From contig JBMNJO010000020.1 in the NCBI GenBank assembly GCA_050951725.1, positions 57,679 through 121,678 on the forward strand: 64,000 nucleotides of DNA. Direction: 5' to 3'. The notes under the pieces are model-generated. The model was not told the origin of the DNA, ran no database searches, and saw only the letters and a program-made list of their open reading frames with translations. This DNA comes from DTU052 sp050951725 (GTDB taxonomy: Bacteria; Bacillota; Syntrophomonadia; Syntrophomonadales; DTU052). A program made the position numbers and the translations under genes. Each line of letters opens with the position of its first letter. The first letter of the stretch is position 1. Shown piece by piece: positions 44,416 to 55,105 of the stretch.

Positions 44416-45759
44416 CTATGCTATTTTGTTGGTTCTTAGCCAGATCTTCATCCGATCGGCTTCCTTGATCAATTCATCACGGAAGTCGGGATGCGCGATG
44501 CTGATCAGACCCTCAGCCCGCTCCCAGGTGGTCTTACCTTTGAGATTAAATGAGCCATATTCGGTGATGATATAGGCAGCGATCGATCTGGGCACGGTAA
44601 CTATGGTTCCCGGGCTCAGTGCCGGGGTGAGCCTTGAAACCATGGTACCATCGGGCCTGGTAACGGTTGAGCTTAAAGCTATTATGGGTTTCCCGCCTTT
44701 GGACCGGAAGGCGCCGATAATATAATCGAGCTGTCCACCAGTTCCTGAGATCTGGCGACCGGCTGAGGCTTCAGAAGCCACCTGACCGTATAAATCGACT
44801 TCCAGCGCATTGTTGATAGCTACAACATTATCGTTTTGACCTATGATATAGGGATCATTGCAGTAGTCAACCGGGTAACTGGCGCAGGCCGGATTGTGAT
44901 CCAGGAAGTTGTACAGTTTATCGGTTCCCATAGCGAAGGTGTAAACCATCTTCCCAACATCAATGTTCTTCCTTAGACCCGTGATTTTGCCGGCTTCATA
45001 CATATCAACAAAAGAGTCGACCAGCATCTCGGTATGAACTCCCAGGTCCTTCAGGTCCGAGTCCACAATCAATGAACCGACGGTGTTGGGCATGGCACCG
45101 ATACCCAACTGGAGGCAGGCTCCGTCAGACATTTCCTTCATCACATACTCGGCTATCTTCTTATCAACCTCGGTGGGAGCCTGTGAAGGCAGGTTAGCCA
45201 GTTTCGGATTGGTTGAACTCTCAACGATATAGTCCACATTCGATATGTGAATCGATTCACCGCTTCCGCCCAGACAAACCGGTACTGATTCATTAACCTC
45301 CACCACCAGTATTTTGGTTTTTCTCGTTGAATACGACGCCATGGAATTGGAGGTACTGAAGTTAAAATAACCGTTCTTATCCATGGGGGCTACTGGCTGG
45401 AAGCTGACATCAACATCCAGGTAGTCATTATATAGTACACCAGCCTCATGATAGGTAAATGGGATATAGTTGCACAGGTTCTTGTCCATTAACTTCCGTG
45501 ACACACCGGAGAAGTGCCAGTCGTTGACGATGAAGTGCTCCCTCTCCGGGTCAACCTTAACTACCTCGGGAACTGCTGGAAGGGTTGTGCACCTAATCTT
45601 GACATCCTTCAGCTCATCTTTGCGCCTGGCCAGAGCCGCGTCACAATCCCACGGGTGTTGGACAAATTCCCCCATCTGAACCCAATCGCCGGATTTGACC
45701 AGGCCGGCAGCTTGATCAGCTGTTATCAGCTTTCTTTTATATTCCTCTGTATAATTCAT
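44416..45759 (-). CDS. Acetyl-CoA hydrolase/transferase family CoA transferase (operon 1)
   Basis: A 447-residue CoA transferase with predicted catalytic Glu244 in GVHTEM and the GTGGQLDYI block. The start MNYTEEYKRK at 45759 is chosen because GAAAGGAAGTG lies upstream; a longer in-frame start exists but precedes that site. The protein is identical to that at 50862 and the DNA differs by about one base over the whole unit. In this pathway it would activate the fatty acid by exchange with acetyl-CoA made by thiolysis, saving ATP compared with the ligases. Confidence 0.93.
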   Translation of the reverse strand: MNYTEEYKRKLITADQAAGLVKSGDWVQMGEFVQHPWDCDAALARRKDELKDVKIRCTTLPAVPEVVKVDPEREHFIVNDWHFSGVSRKLMDKNLCNYIPFTYHEAGVLYNDYLDVDVSFQPVAPMDKNGYFNFSTSNSMASYSTRKTKILVVEVNESVPVCLGGSGESIHISNVDYIVESSTNPKLANLPSQAPTEVDKKIAEYVMKEMSDGACLQLGIGAMPNTVGSLIVDSDLKDLGVHTEMLVDSFVDMYEAGKITGLRKNIDVGKMVYTFAMGTDKLYNFLDHNPACASYPVDYCNDPYIIGQNDNVVAINNALEVDLYGQVASEASAGRQISGTGGQLDYIIGAFRSKGGKPIIALSSTVTRPDGTMVSRLTPALSPGTIVTVPRSIAAYIITEYGSFNLKGKTTWERAEGLISIAHPDFRDELIKEADRMKIWLRTNKIA

Positions 45760-45863
45760 GCTGTAATCACTTCCTTTCATTAATAGTTCAATAATTACTG
45801 CGAAACAGGCTGGGAACGGAGCGAGCTCCGCTCCCATTCAATTATAAGAGGGGCAATTTATTC
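44416..45863. repeat. Near-identical 1.45-kb repeat, copy 1
   Basis: This segment and 50862-52309 match almost base for base (one C/T difference seen near 44537). They begin at the CoA-transferase stop codon and end just upstream of a conserved hairpin, GGGAACGGAGC/GCTCCGCTCCC (45812-45835). Identity stops sharply at both ends. Confidence 0.9.
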
Positions 45864-45902
45864 TAAGATTACCTTTGCTACCATTTTGTCGGGCGGCATG
45901 TA

Positions 45903-46757
45903 TTATTTCTTGGTATAATCGTAGAAGCCTTTACCGGTTTTTCTTCCCAAGTGCCCAGCGCGCACCTTGTTTCTTAAGGCCAGCGATGCGCGGTATTTGG
46001 AGTCACCGAACTCTTTCCAATAGTAATCGCAGATCATGAGTATGGTATCCAGGCCCACGAGGTCCGCCAAGGCCAGAGGACCCATCGGCATATTGGCTCC
46101 CAGTTTCATAGCCTTGTCAATCTCCTCTACCGGGATCCCTTCCTGGTACAGCATAGCTGCTTCATTCATGTAGGGAACCAAGAGGCGGTTGACGATAAAG
46201 CCTGGTGTTTCTTGAGCTCTAACCGGTTCTTTGCCGATTTTTACGCTTAACTCGGTTACGGTTGCAACGGCAGCCTCACTGGTCACAGCTCCCGGTATTA
46301 CTTCAACCAGCTTCATGGCTGGTACCGGGTTAAAGAAGTGCATTCCAACCACCGACTCCGGCCGACCGCTGGCGACAGATATCTCAGTGATACTGAGGGC
46401 TGAAGTATTGCTGGCCAGGATAGCAGAATCCTTACAAACTTCTCCCAGTTCTTTAAACACCTTTTTCTTAACATCGATGTTTTCAATTATGGCTTCAATG
46501 ATTACGTCACAGTCTTTGAAATCTTTATTGTCCAGACTCGTGGTTACCAGAGCCTTGAACTTCTCCAGATCGTCGGCAGTCCTTTTACCTTTCTCCACCG
46601 CTTTGGTCCAGTTCTTTACAATACCCTGGAAGCCTTTGTTAACAAACGTCTCAGCTACATCAACCAGGATTACCTCATATCCCGCCTCCGCACAGATCTG
46701 GGCAATACCCGCTCCCATGATACCTGCTCCTAAAACGCCAATCTTTTTGATTTCCAT
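45903..46757 (-). CDS. hbd: 3-hydroxybutyryl-CoA dehydrogenase
   Basis: A 284-residue NAD(P)-dependent 3-hydroxyacyl-CoA dehydrogenase. The Rossmann motif GVLGAGIMGAGIAQICAEAG is at the N terminus. SGRPESVVGMHFFNPVPAMK holds the catalytic histidine region, and the C-terminal helical domain ends with HLGRKTGKGFYDY. The ATG follows AAAGGAGGTTG. It is the first gene of the operon, about 240 bases from a sigma-54 promoter. It is the only dedicated enzyme for this step in the window; operon 2 lacks it. Confidence 0.95.
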   Translation of the reverse strand: MEIKKIGVLGAGIMGAGIAQICAEAGYEVILVDVAETFVNKGFQGIVKNWTKAVEKGKRTADDLEKFKALVTTSLDNKDFKDCDVIIEAIIENIDVKKKVFKELGEVCKDSAILASNTSALSITEISVASGRPESVVGMHFFNPVPAMKLVEVIPGAVTSEAAVATVTELSVKIGKEPVRAQETPGFIVNRLLVPYMNEAAMLYQEGIPVEEIDKAMKLGANMPMGPLALADLVGLDTILMICDYYWKEFGDSKYRASLALRNKVRAGHLGRKTGKGFYDYTKK

Positions 46758-47009
46758 TTAAACAACCTCCTTTATTTCAACGTAAATGCGTTTATGGTGG
46801 TATAAGGTCGCTCGTGTCTTCCAGCTGCTATCCCTGAATCCTTCAAACGAAGCAGGGAACAAACTTTAACATGATTGACTTCTGCGGTGAAATTCGACAA
46901 AAGACTCTCTGCCTCACTTCCTTTCCAAACCGTGAAACCTTATGCTGTTATGAGAAACATACACCCCTTTGACCTGAATATCTCAAAGACTCTATTATCC
47001 TATTTACAA

Positions 47010-47024
47010 GCAAGAATGATGCCA
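47010..47024 (-). promoter_or_regulatory. Sigma-54 promoter of beta-oxidation operon 1
   Basis: The reverse strand reads TGGCATCATTCTTGC, with exact GG-GC spacing. Transcription would begin near 46998 and give a 240-base leader before hbd. The divergent sigma-54 activator gene begins at 47421. Confidence 0.78.
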
Positions 47025-47099
47025 ACGCCAGGAGATGGTGGCTGGAGGGCCGATTTACCGCCATGATACGACATTTATCGACTCAACTCTATATCAAGT

Positions 47100-47124
47100 C
47101 AATCCTCTCGCTTTGAGAGGATTG
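47100..47124. promoter_or_regulatory. Probable upstream activator site, operon 1
   Basis: A perfect inverted repeat, CAATCCTCTC-GCTTT-GAGAGGATTG, lies 76 bases upstream of the sigma-54 promoter, at the usual distance for an enhancer-binding protein. A related imperfect palindrome lies at 54855-54877 upstream of the operon 2 promoter. Confidence 0.55.
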
Positions 47125-47420
47125 CTGGAAAGTTTAGTGCCGCAGTATAAGCAAAGGGCTGATAAAACCGGGTTTTTTAACCGAGTCCACAAAACCGCGC
47201 AAAACGGGAGAGGTGTCCCACAAAAAAAGAGGAATTTTGCCTGCAATGAGAGTATGTTTCAGGCCATTTATGACAACAACGTCGAAAAATGATGATATAC
47301 TTATTAATAAGAAGCAAATTGTCGGTGCGCTTAGGTCCTTAATAAGATCGCCGAGCCATTTAACACTGCTTGATACCGCATGTCTTAGAGCAAAGGACAT
47401 GATAGGCGAGAGGTGATAGG

Positions 47421-49520
47421 ATGTCGGGCTATAATTTCTCCAACCCGCAGCAGATGTTGGACCTGCTGTTAGAAAACCCTTATATGTTTATTGTTGGTGT
47501 TGATAAATATGGCAAGGTTACTCTGATTAGCCAAAGCCTGTTGAAAATGCTGGGATTAACGGAAGAAGAGGTCCTCAACCAAAATGTGAATCATGTCATT
47601 CCCGATGGAAAGCTTACGGAGATCCTGGAGACGGGACGAATCGATGAGGCAGATGTTTGTTGCATCAACGGGCGGGAAGTGATAGTTACCAGGGTTCCGA
47701 TAATGAGTAAAGGCAAAATTATTGGGGCTATCGCTACCAGCGTGTTCATGGATGCCACCCGCACGGAAACCGTTTTAAAACAGCTTAATGAGAAATATGA
47801 CACCATAATCAACCGGATTATTGACAGTCCTACCATGGGTTACATCGTTATCAACCGGGATGAGGAGGTAACTCATGTCAACCAGACATACCTCGATATT
47901 CTCGATATGAAGGCGGAAGACATTATTGGTAAGAAAATCCTGGACGTGATTCCCGGGTCCAAGCTGCCACGGGTATTGGAAACGGGAGAGATTGAGGAGA
48001 TCGATCTGTGGTCGGTGAACGGCCACAACATGTTTGTCAGCCGATTACCGATCATGAGGAATGGCAAGGTTATTGGCGCTATTGGACATACCCTGACCCT
48101 GGATCTGTCAGTCCCCAAATTCCTGGTCAGCAAACTGCAGGAGACAGACAGACGGTTTAATGCCATATTCGAAGGGCTGATTGAAAACCCGAATACCGCT
48201 TATATTATTGTGGATAAAGATGGCTATGTTACGGTCATGAACCAAACCTTCCTCGATATAATCGGAAAGAAGAGGGAGGAGGTAATCGGTAAACATGTCC
48301 TGGAAGTCTATTCCCATTCAAAGCTCCCGGAGACCCTGAAGACGGGCCAGATGGATAGCGCTGATGTCTGGCCGATTGTCGAAGGGCGTGACATACTGAT
48401 CAACCGCATACCTATAAGGCAGAATGGGCAGATTATCGGTGCCATCGGACACAGCATGGTCCTCGATATGTCCGGCGCGAAAATGCTGATGAAGAGACTG
48501 CAGGAAACGCAGAAGGAATTAAGTGTCTACAAGGATGAGGTGAACGCTATCTACCAGGCCCGGTGGCGTTTCGAAGACCTGATTGGCCGCAGCTCTGAGT
48601 TTGTTACCGTCAAGGCTTTGGCCCAACAATTCGCCCAGACCTCATCCACGCTGCTTATTACCGGTGAGAGTGGTACCGGTAAAGAACTGTTCGCCCAGGC
48701 CATTCATAATGCCAGCAGTCGTAGGACCGGCCCTTTTATCAGGATAAACTGTGTAACCCTACCGGAAAACCTCCTGGAATCGGAGCTGTTTGGCTATGAA
48801 GACGGGGCCTTCACTGGAGCCAAAAAAGGGGGTAAACCCGGCAAATTCGAGCTGGCCCGAGGCGGGACCGTCTTCCTGGATGAAATTGGGGATATGCCCA
48901 TGAATATGCAGACCAAACTGCTCTCAGTTCTGCAGGAACGGGTAATTGAACGCGTTGGCGGGACCAAGCCGATTGACATTAATGTACGGGTTATCGCGGC
49001 GACCAACCAAAACCTGGAGGAGATGGTGGCCAATCATGAGTTCAGGGAGGACCTTTATTACCGGCTGAACGTGGTTAGGCTGCAGATACCCCCCTTACGC
49101 AAACGGATTGAAGACCTGCCGGTGCTGGCAGCAGGACTGATGCCCAGGATTAACGAGAAACTGGGGACCAATGTGAGCCAGATCTCGGAACCGGCCTTGG
49201 AGATCCTGCGCAATTACTCCTGGCCCGGGAATGTCCGGGAACTGGAAAACATTTTGGAAAGGGCGATCAACCTGGCCCATATAAGATCGGCGGACTGTAT
49301 CGACATAGGTGATTTACCCAGCCTATCGAAAAATGGCACCTCAATCGATACTTCTCCGAATTCATCCCGAACCCTGAATGAGGCAATTGATGAATTGGAG
49401 AGGGAAATGATAGTTAAGGCTTTGGAAGAGACCGGCCATAATAAGACCAAAACCGCTCAGGTATTGGGCATCCACAGTTCCGTCCTTTACCGGAAACTGA
49501 ACAAATACGGACTAAACTAA
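47421..49520 (+). CDS. PAS-domain sigma-54-dependent activator (module 1)
   Basis: A 699-residue enhancer-binding protein. Three tandem PAS-type sensor repeats (about residues 12-110, 130-235 and 252-355) begin LLENPYMFIVGVDKYG, IIDSPTMGYIVINRDE and LIENPNTAYIIVDKDG. The AAA+ domain has the Walker A GESGTGKE (about 414-421), the sigma-54-contacting GAFTGA (about 462-467) and Walker B TVFLDEIGDM. A Fis-type helix-turn-helix ends the protein (NKTKTAQVLGIHSSVLYRKL). GAGAGGTGAT lies upstream. No receiver domain is present, so it probably senses a ligand, perhaps an acyl-CoA or fatty acid. It is divergent from operon 1. Confidence 0.94.
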   Translation: MSGYNFSNPQQMLDLLLENPYMFIVGVDKYGKVTLISQSLLKMLGLTEEEVLNQNVNHVIPDGKLTEILETGRIDEADVCCINGREVIVTRVPIMSKGKIIGAIATSVFMDATRTETVLKQLNEKYDTIINRIIDSPTMGYIVINRDEEVTHVNQTYLDILDMKAEDIIGKKILDVIPGSKLPRVLETGEIEEIDLWSVNGHNMFVSRLPIMRNGKVIGAIGHTLTLDLSVPKFLVSKLQETDRRFNAIFEGLIENPNTAYIIVDKDGYVTVMNQTFLDIIGKKREEVIGKHVLEVYSHSKLPETLKTGQMDSADVWPIVEGRDILINRIPIRQNGQIIGAIGHSMVLDMSGAKMLMKRLQETQKELSVYKDEVNAIYQARWRFEDLIGRSSEFVTVKALAQQFAQTSSTLLITGESGTGKELFAQAIHNASSRRTGPFIRINCVTLPENLLESELFGYEDGAFTGAKKGGKPGKFELARGGTVFLDEIGDMPMNMQTKLLSVLQERVIERVGGTKPIDINVRVIAATNQNLEEMVANHEFREDLYYRLNVVRLQIPPLRKRIEDLPVLAAGLMPRINEKLGTNVSQISEPALEILRNYSWPGNVRELENILERAINLAHIRSADCIDIGDLPSLSKNGTSIDTSPNSSRTLNEAIDELEREMIVKALEETGHNKTKTAQVLGIHSSVLYRKLNKYGLN

Positions 49521-49530
49521 TTGCATCATT

Positions 49531-49557
49531 GCATCACGGGGACTGTCCCCGTGATGC
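49531..49557. repeat. Perfect REP-like palindrome
   Basis: Arms GCATCACGGGGAC and GTCCCCGTGATGC around a central T, perfectly symmetrical. It lies 11 bases after the activator stop codon and 60 bases from the convergent dehydrogenase end, so it may also act as a terminator. Confidence 0.8.
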
Positions 49558-49617
49558 AAAATGCGATCCAACTTTTCCAACTTACCCCTTGTTATACCCC
49601 GCGTATCTTTACCTGCA

Positions 49618-50781
49618 TCAGTCCGTTATGAAGGGGTTATAACCGTTTTTGGACAGGTACTTACCGATAACCATGCGCTGGACCTCGGCGGTTCCTTCAA
49701 AGATCTGCATTATCTTGGCATCGCGCAAGTACTTTTCAACCGGGTATTCTTTGGTATAGCCGTAACCACCAAATATTTGAACAGCCTCAATGGCATTGGT
49801 CATAGCGGAGTCAGCGGCGTAGAGTTTAGCCATGGAGGATATGGTCTTGAACGGACCTCCGATATCCTGCAGGTAGGCTGCCTTAAGGTAAAGAAGTCGA
49901 GAGGCTTCAGCCCTCACTGCCATATCTGCCATCTTGAACTGTATGGCCTGGAAGGTTCCGATTGGTTTGCCAAACTGCTGTCTCTCATTGGCATAATTCA
50001 GTGATGCTTCAACACAGCCGGTAGCAATACCGGTAGCCAGTGCGGCGATGGCAGTACGGGACAGATCCAGAGTTTCCATTAATATTGGGAGGCCCTTACC
50101 CTCAGCACCTATCATCATGGATGCAGGCACCCTGCAGTCTTCAAATATGACCTGAGTGGTACTGGAACTTCTGATTCCCAGCTTGTCTTCCTTGTTGCCA
50201 ATGATAACCCCGGGTGTGTCTCTGTCTACCATAAAGCAGCATATACCTTTGTTGCCGAGCTTCTTGTCCAGGGTGGCAAAGACTGTGAATTGCTTGGCGA
50301 TACCGCCGTTGGTAATAAACTGTTTGGTGCCGTTCAGGATATAGTCATTTCCATCCTTGACACACTTGGTGGCCAATCCCAGGGCGTCGGAACCTGCTCC
50401 CGGCTCGGTCAGACAGAATGCACAGACAGCGCCCTCCAGCTGGCGGCCATACCACCACTTTTTCTGCTCGTCATTAGCCCCTACAATTACCGGGTCAGAT
50501 GCCAGCAGAGTTGATGCGGCGATCGTGGTTCCCAGACCAGCATCGCCCTTGGAGATTTCTTCACAGACCAGGCACTTGGACACATTGTCCAGGCCGTCGC
50601 CGCCGTACTCCAAGGGAACGCCGATGGTCATAAGACCAAGTTCCTGCATTCTGGTGATGGTTCCCATCGGGACCTCATCTGCTTTGTCCCATTCAATACA
50701 GTAGGGAGTAATCTCATTGGCTGCAAAATCTGCTGCCATCTGCCTGATCATTTCCTGTTCTTCGGTAAGACGAAAATCCAT
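49618..50781 (-). CDS. Acyl-CoA dehydrogenase (operon 2, distal copy)
   Basis: A 387-residue acyl-CoA dehydrogenase nearly identical to that at 41933, with the same CLTEPGAGSDA, FGGYGYTKEY and catalytic Glu362 (IFEGTAEVQR). The DNA of the central region is almost unchanged between copies while the ends differ more. It is the last gene of operon 2. The ATG is preceded by GGGAGGGTT. Confidence 0.95.
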   Translation of the reverse strand: MDFRLTEEQEMIRQMAADFAANEITPYCIEWDKADEVPMGTITRMQELGLMTIGVPLEYGGDGLDNVSKCLVCEEISKGDAGLGTTIAASTLLASDPVIVGANDEQKKWWYGRQLEGAVCAFCLTEPGAGSDALGLATKCVKDGNDYILNGTKQFITNGGIAKQFTVFATLDKKLGNKGICCFMVDRDTPGVIIGNKEDKLGIRSSSTTQVIFEDCRVPASMMIGAEGKGLPILMETLDLSRTAIAALATGIATGCVEASLNYANERQQFGKPIGTFQAIQFKMADMAVRAEASRLLYLKAAYLQDIGGPFKTISSMAKLYAADSAMTNAIEAVQIFGGYGYTKEYPVEKYLRDAKIMQIFEGTAEVQRMVIGKYLSKNGYNPFITD

Positions 50782-50861
50782 AGATAAAACCCTCCCATTA
50801 CGACTTCGATTCTTCCCGACTCCTTTTTTGCAACTGCTGGCGACAAGGGGCGGCTAAACGG

Positions 50862-52205
50862 CTATGCTATTTTGTTGGTTCTTAGCCAGATCTTCATCCG
50901 ATCGGCTTCCTTGATCAATTCATCACGGAAGTCGGGATGCGCGATGCTGATCAGACCCTCAGCCCGCTCCCAGGTGGTCTTACCCTTGAGATTAAATGAG
51001 CCATATTCGGTGATGATATAGGCAGCGATCGATCTGGGCACGGTAACTATGGTTCCCGGGCTCAGTGCCGGGGTGAGCCTTGAAACCATGGTACCATCGG
51101 GCCTGGTAACGGTTGAGCTTAAAGCTATTATGGGTTTCCCGCCTTTGGACCGGAAGGCGCCGATAATATAATCGAGCTGTCCACCAGTTCCTGAGATCTG
51201 GCGACCGGCTGAGGCTTCAGAAGCCACCTGACCGTATAAATCGACTTCCAGCGCATTGTTGATAGCTACAACATTATCGTTTTGACCTATGATATAGGGA
51301 TCATTGCAGTAGTCAACCGGGTAACTGGCGCAGGCCGGATTGTGATCCAGGAAGTTGTACAGTTTATCGGTTCCCATAGCGAAGGTGTAAACCATCTTCC
51401 CAACATCAATGTTCTTCCTTAGACCCGTGATTTTGCCGGCTTCATACATATCAACAAAAGAGTCGACCAGCATCTCGGTATGAACTCCCAGGTCCTTCAG
51501 GTCCGAGTCCACAATCAATGAACCGACGGTGTTGGGCATGGCACCGATACCCAACTGGAGGCAGGCTCCGTCAGACATTTCCTTCATCACATACTCGGCT
51601 ATCTTCTTATCAACCTCGGTGGGAGCCTGTGAAGGCAGGTTAGCCAGTTTCGGATTGGTTGAACTCTCAACGATATAGTCCACATTCGATATGTGAATCG
51701 ATTCACCGCTTCCGCCCAGACAAACCGGTACTGATTCATTAACCTCCACCACCAGTATTTTGGTTTTTCTCGTTGAATACGACGCCATGGAATTGGAGGT
51801 ACTGAAGTTAAAATAACCGTTCTTATCCATGGGGGCTACTGGCTGGAAGCTGACATCAACATCCAGGTAGTCATTATATAGTACACCAGCCTCATGATAG
51901 GTAAATGGGATATAGTTGCACAGGTTCTTGTCCATTAACTTCCGTGACACACCGGAGAAGTGCCAGTCGTTGACGATGAAGTGCTCCCTCTCCGGGTCAA
52001 CCTTAACTACCTCGGGAACTGCTGGAAGGGTTGTGCACCTAATCTTGACATCCTTCAGCTCATCTTTGCGCCTGGCCAGAGCCGCGTCACAATCCCACGG
52101 GTGTTGGACAAATTCCCCCATCTGAACCCAATCGCCGGATTTGACCAGGCCGGCAGCTTGATCAGCTGTTATCAGCTTTCTTTTATATTCCTCTGTATAA
52201 TTCAT
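50862..52205 (-). CDS. Acetyl-CoA hydrolase/transferase family CoA transferase (operon 2)
   Basis: A 447-residue CoA transferase identical in protein to the one at 44416 (Glu244 in GVHTEM). The same start and GAAAGGAAGTG ribosome binding site are used. It sits between thiolase and acyl-CoA dehydrogenase genes. Two identical proteins from two separately regulated operons point to gene-dosage demand or to recent gene conversion. Confidence 0.93.
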   Translation of the reverse strand: MNYTEEYKRKLITADQAAGLVKSGDWVQMGEFVQHPWDCDAALARRKDELKDVKIRCTTLPAVPEVVKVDPEREHFIVNDWHFSGVSRKLMDKNLCNYIPFTYHEAGVLYNDYLDVDVSFQPVAPMDKNGYFNFSTSNSMASYSTRKTKILVVEVNESVPVCLGGSGESIHISNVDYIVESSTNPKLANLPSQAPTEVDKKIAEYVMKEMSDGACLQLGIGAMPNTVGSLIVDSDLKDLGVHTEMLVDSFVDMYEAGKITGLRKNIDVGKMVYTFAMGTDKLYNFLDHNPACASYPVDYCNDPYIIGQNDNVVAINNALEVDLYGQVASEASAGRQISGTGGQLDYIIGAFRSKGGKPIIALSSTVTRPDGTMVSRLTPALSPGTIVTVPRSIAAYIITEYGSFNLKGKTTWERAEGLISIAHPDFRDELIKEADRMKIWLRTNKIA

Positions 52206-52309
52206 GCTGTAATCACTTCCTTTCATTAATAGTTCAATAATTACTGCGAAACAGGCTGGGAACGGAGCGAGCTCCGCTCCCATTCAATTATAAGAGGGGC
52301 AATTTATTC
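50862..52309. repeat. Near-identical 1.45-kb repeat, copy 2
   Basis: Partner of 44416-45863, in the same orientation, 6446 bases away. It includes the hairpin GGGAACGGAGC/GCTCCGCTCCC at 52258-52281. Direct repeats of this length could recombine and delete the intervening 6.4 kb. Confidence 0.9.
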
Positions 52310-52323
52310 GAGATTATTAGTGT

Positions 52324-53505
52324 TTAACACTTCTCTACCACCACGGCGGTTCCCATTCCACCACCGATACACAGGGTGGCCAGACCAAAATTGGCTTCTC
52401 TACGTTTCTTCATTTCGTAAAGAAGGGTAACCAGTATCCGGCAGCCCGATGCGCCAATAGGATGCCCAATCGCGATGGCTCCGCCATTAACATTGACCTT
52501 GTCGGGATTCAGCTTGAGTTCCTTGGCCACCGCAACCGATTGCGCTGCGAAGGCCTCATTGGCCTCAACCAGGTCCATGTCGTCTATTGTCAAGCCGGCT
52601 TTTGCCAGGGCCTTCAAGGAAGCCGGCCAGGGCCCCATGCCCATGATGGTGGGATCAACCCCGGCGGAGGCGTAGCTTACGATTTTCGCCATCGGTTTGA
52701 GGCCGAGTTCCTGCGCCTTATCGGCGGACATTACTACCACAGCAGCTGCTGCATCGTTGATTCCGGAAGCGTTACCGGCGGTTACTGAGCCATCCTTCTT
52801 AAAGGCCCCCTTTAGCTTGGCCAGACCCTCCTTGGATGCGTCCATACGTACAAACTCGTCCACCTCAAAGACTGTTTCGCCCTTCTTGGTTTTTATAACC
52901 ACCGGCACGATCTCGTCTTTGAACCGGCCCTCTTTGATGGCAGCAGCCGCACGCTGCTGGCTGCGCAGGGCAAACTCATCCTGTTCCTCCCTGGTGTTGC
53001 CCCATTTTTCGTTGATGTTTTCTGCAGTTATTCCCATATGGTAGTTGTTAAAAACTTCCCAGAGCCCGTCCTTGATCATTAAATCAACCAGTTTGTTCTC
53101 ACCCATGCGATAGCCCCAGCGGGCCTTTTCCAGCGCAAATCCGGCTCCAGACATGCTCTCGGTTCCACCCGCCACTATAATATCGGCATCACCGGCCCGA
53201 ATAGCCTGCGCTGCCAGTTCCACTGTCTTTAAGCCCGAACCACACACCTTATTGACGGTAAAGGTAGGAACCTCCACTGGCAGACCTGCATCAAGGGCAC
53301 ATTGACGCGAAATATTCTGGCCCAGACCTCCCTGCAGAACGCATCCCATGATAACCTCGTCGACCGCCTCAGGTTTAATGTTGGCCCTTTTCAAGGCTTC
53401 CTTAATAACTATGGCACCCAGTTCCCGGGCTGTAACATCTTTAAGAGTTCCTCCAAAGCTTCCTACCGGGGTTCTACATGCACTTACTATTACTACTTCT
53501 TTCAC
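52324..53505 (-). CDS. Acetyl-CoA C-acetyltransferase/thiolase (operon 2)
   Basis: A 393-residue thiolase with nucleophile Cys88 in NKVCGSGLKTVELA, histidine in NGGAIAIGHPIGASG and second cysteine in CIGGGMGTA. The pattern is that of classical biosynthetic/degradative acetoacetyl-CoA thiolases. It differs from the operon 1 thiolase. The ATG follows GGGAGCGAC. It directly follows the leading dehydrogenase gene with a 37-base gap. Confidence 0.95.
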   Translation of the reverse strand: MKEVVIVSACRTPVGSFGGTLKDVTARELGAIVIKEALKRANIKPEAVDEVIMGCVLQGGLGQNISRQCALDAGLPVEVPTFTVNKVCGSGLKTVELAAQAIRAGDADIIVAGGTESMSGAGFALEKARWGYRMGENKLVDLMIKDGLWEVFNNYHMGITAENINEKWGNTREEQDEFALRSQQRAAAAIKEGRFKDEIVPVVIKTKKGETVFEVDEFVRMDASKEGLAKLKGAFKKDGSVTAGNASGINDAAAAVVVMSADKAQELGLKPMAKIVSYASAGVDPTIMGMGPWPASLKALAKAGLTIDDMDLVEANEAFAAQSVAVAKELKLNPDKVNVNGGAIAIGHPIGASGCRILVTLLYEMKKRREANFGLATLCIGGGMGTAVVVEKC

Positions 53506-53542
53506 ATGCGTCGCTCCCTTCTTTAAGAATTGCTCGGACTCC

Positions 53543-54685
<1,143 letters not shown>

Positions 54686-54762
54686 TGAATTACCTCCTCA
54701 TATTAGTGTGATTTAGTTCGGCGATATATCGTAAAAGTCCGAATCCTATGTCCTTTGTATTT

Positions 54763-54777
54763 GCAAATTTGATGCCA
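54763..54777 (-). promoter_or_regulatory. Sigma-54 promoter of beta-oxidation operon 2
   Basis: The reverse strand reads TGGCATCAAATTTGC, correctly spaced. Transcription would start near 54751, about 65 bases before the dehydrogenase ATG. Confidence 0.78.
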
Positions 54778-54854
54778 AAGCAAAAAGATTCAGTCAGAGC
54801 ATTGAATTTATCGACATTTCGCGCTAATAACTGACTCCAATCGCCATAGCGTAG

Positions 54855-54877
54855 AATCATCCTATTTTAGGAGGATT
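54855..54877. promoter_or_regulatory. Possible upstream activator site, operon 2
   Basis: AATCATCCT-ATTTT-AGGAGGATT, an imperfect palindrome 78 bases upstream of the sigma-54 promoter. It shares the AATCxTC...GAGGATT arms with the site at 47100-47124. Confidence 0.45.
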
Positions 54878-55105
54878 CCGGATAAACATAATAGTTGGTT
54901 ACTAATCCGGGGGGATAAGACCCTATTTGATCAGGGTTTTCCCCGCTAAGCCAGAATAGGAGAGACATTACCAAAACCGAAGAAATGTTGTATTGGAGGC
55001 AGGTAATCAGGGAGGATAGGTCGAAAAATGATGATAATACATAGCTATGTTTGAGGAGCAGTATAGAAATTTAAGCAAAAGACGTACCTGGTGAGAGGTG
55101 ATAGA

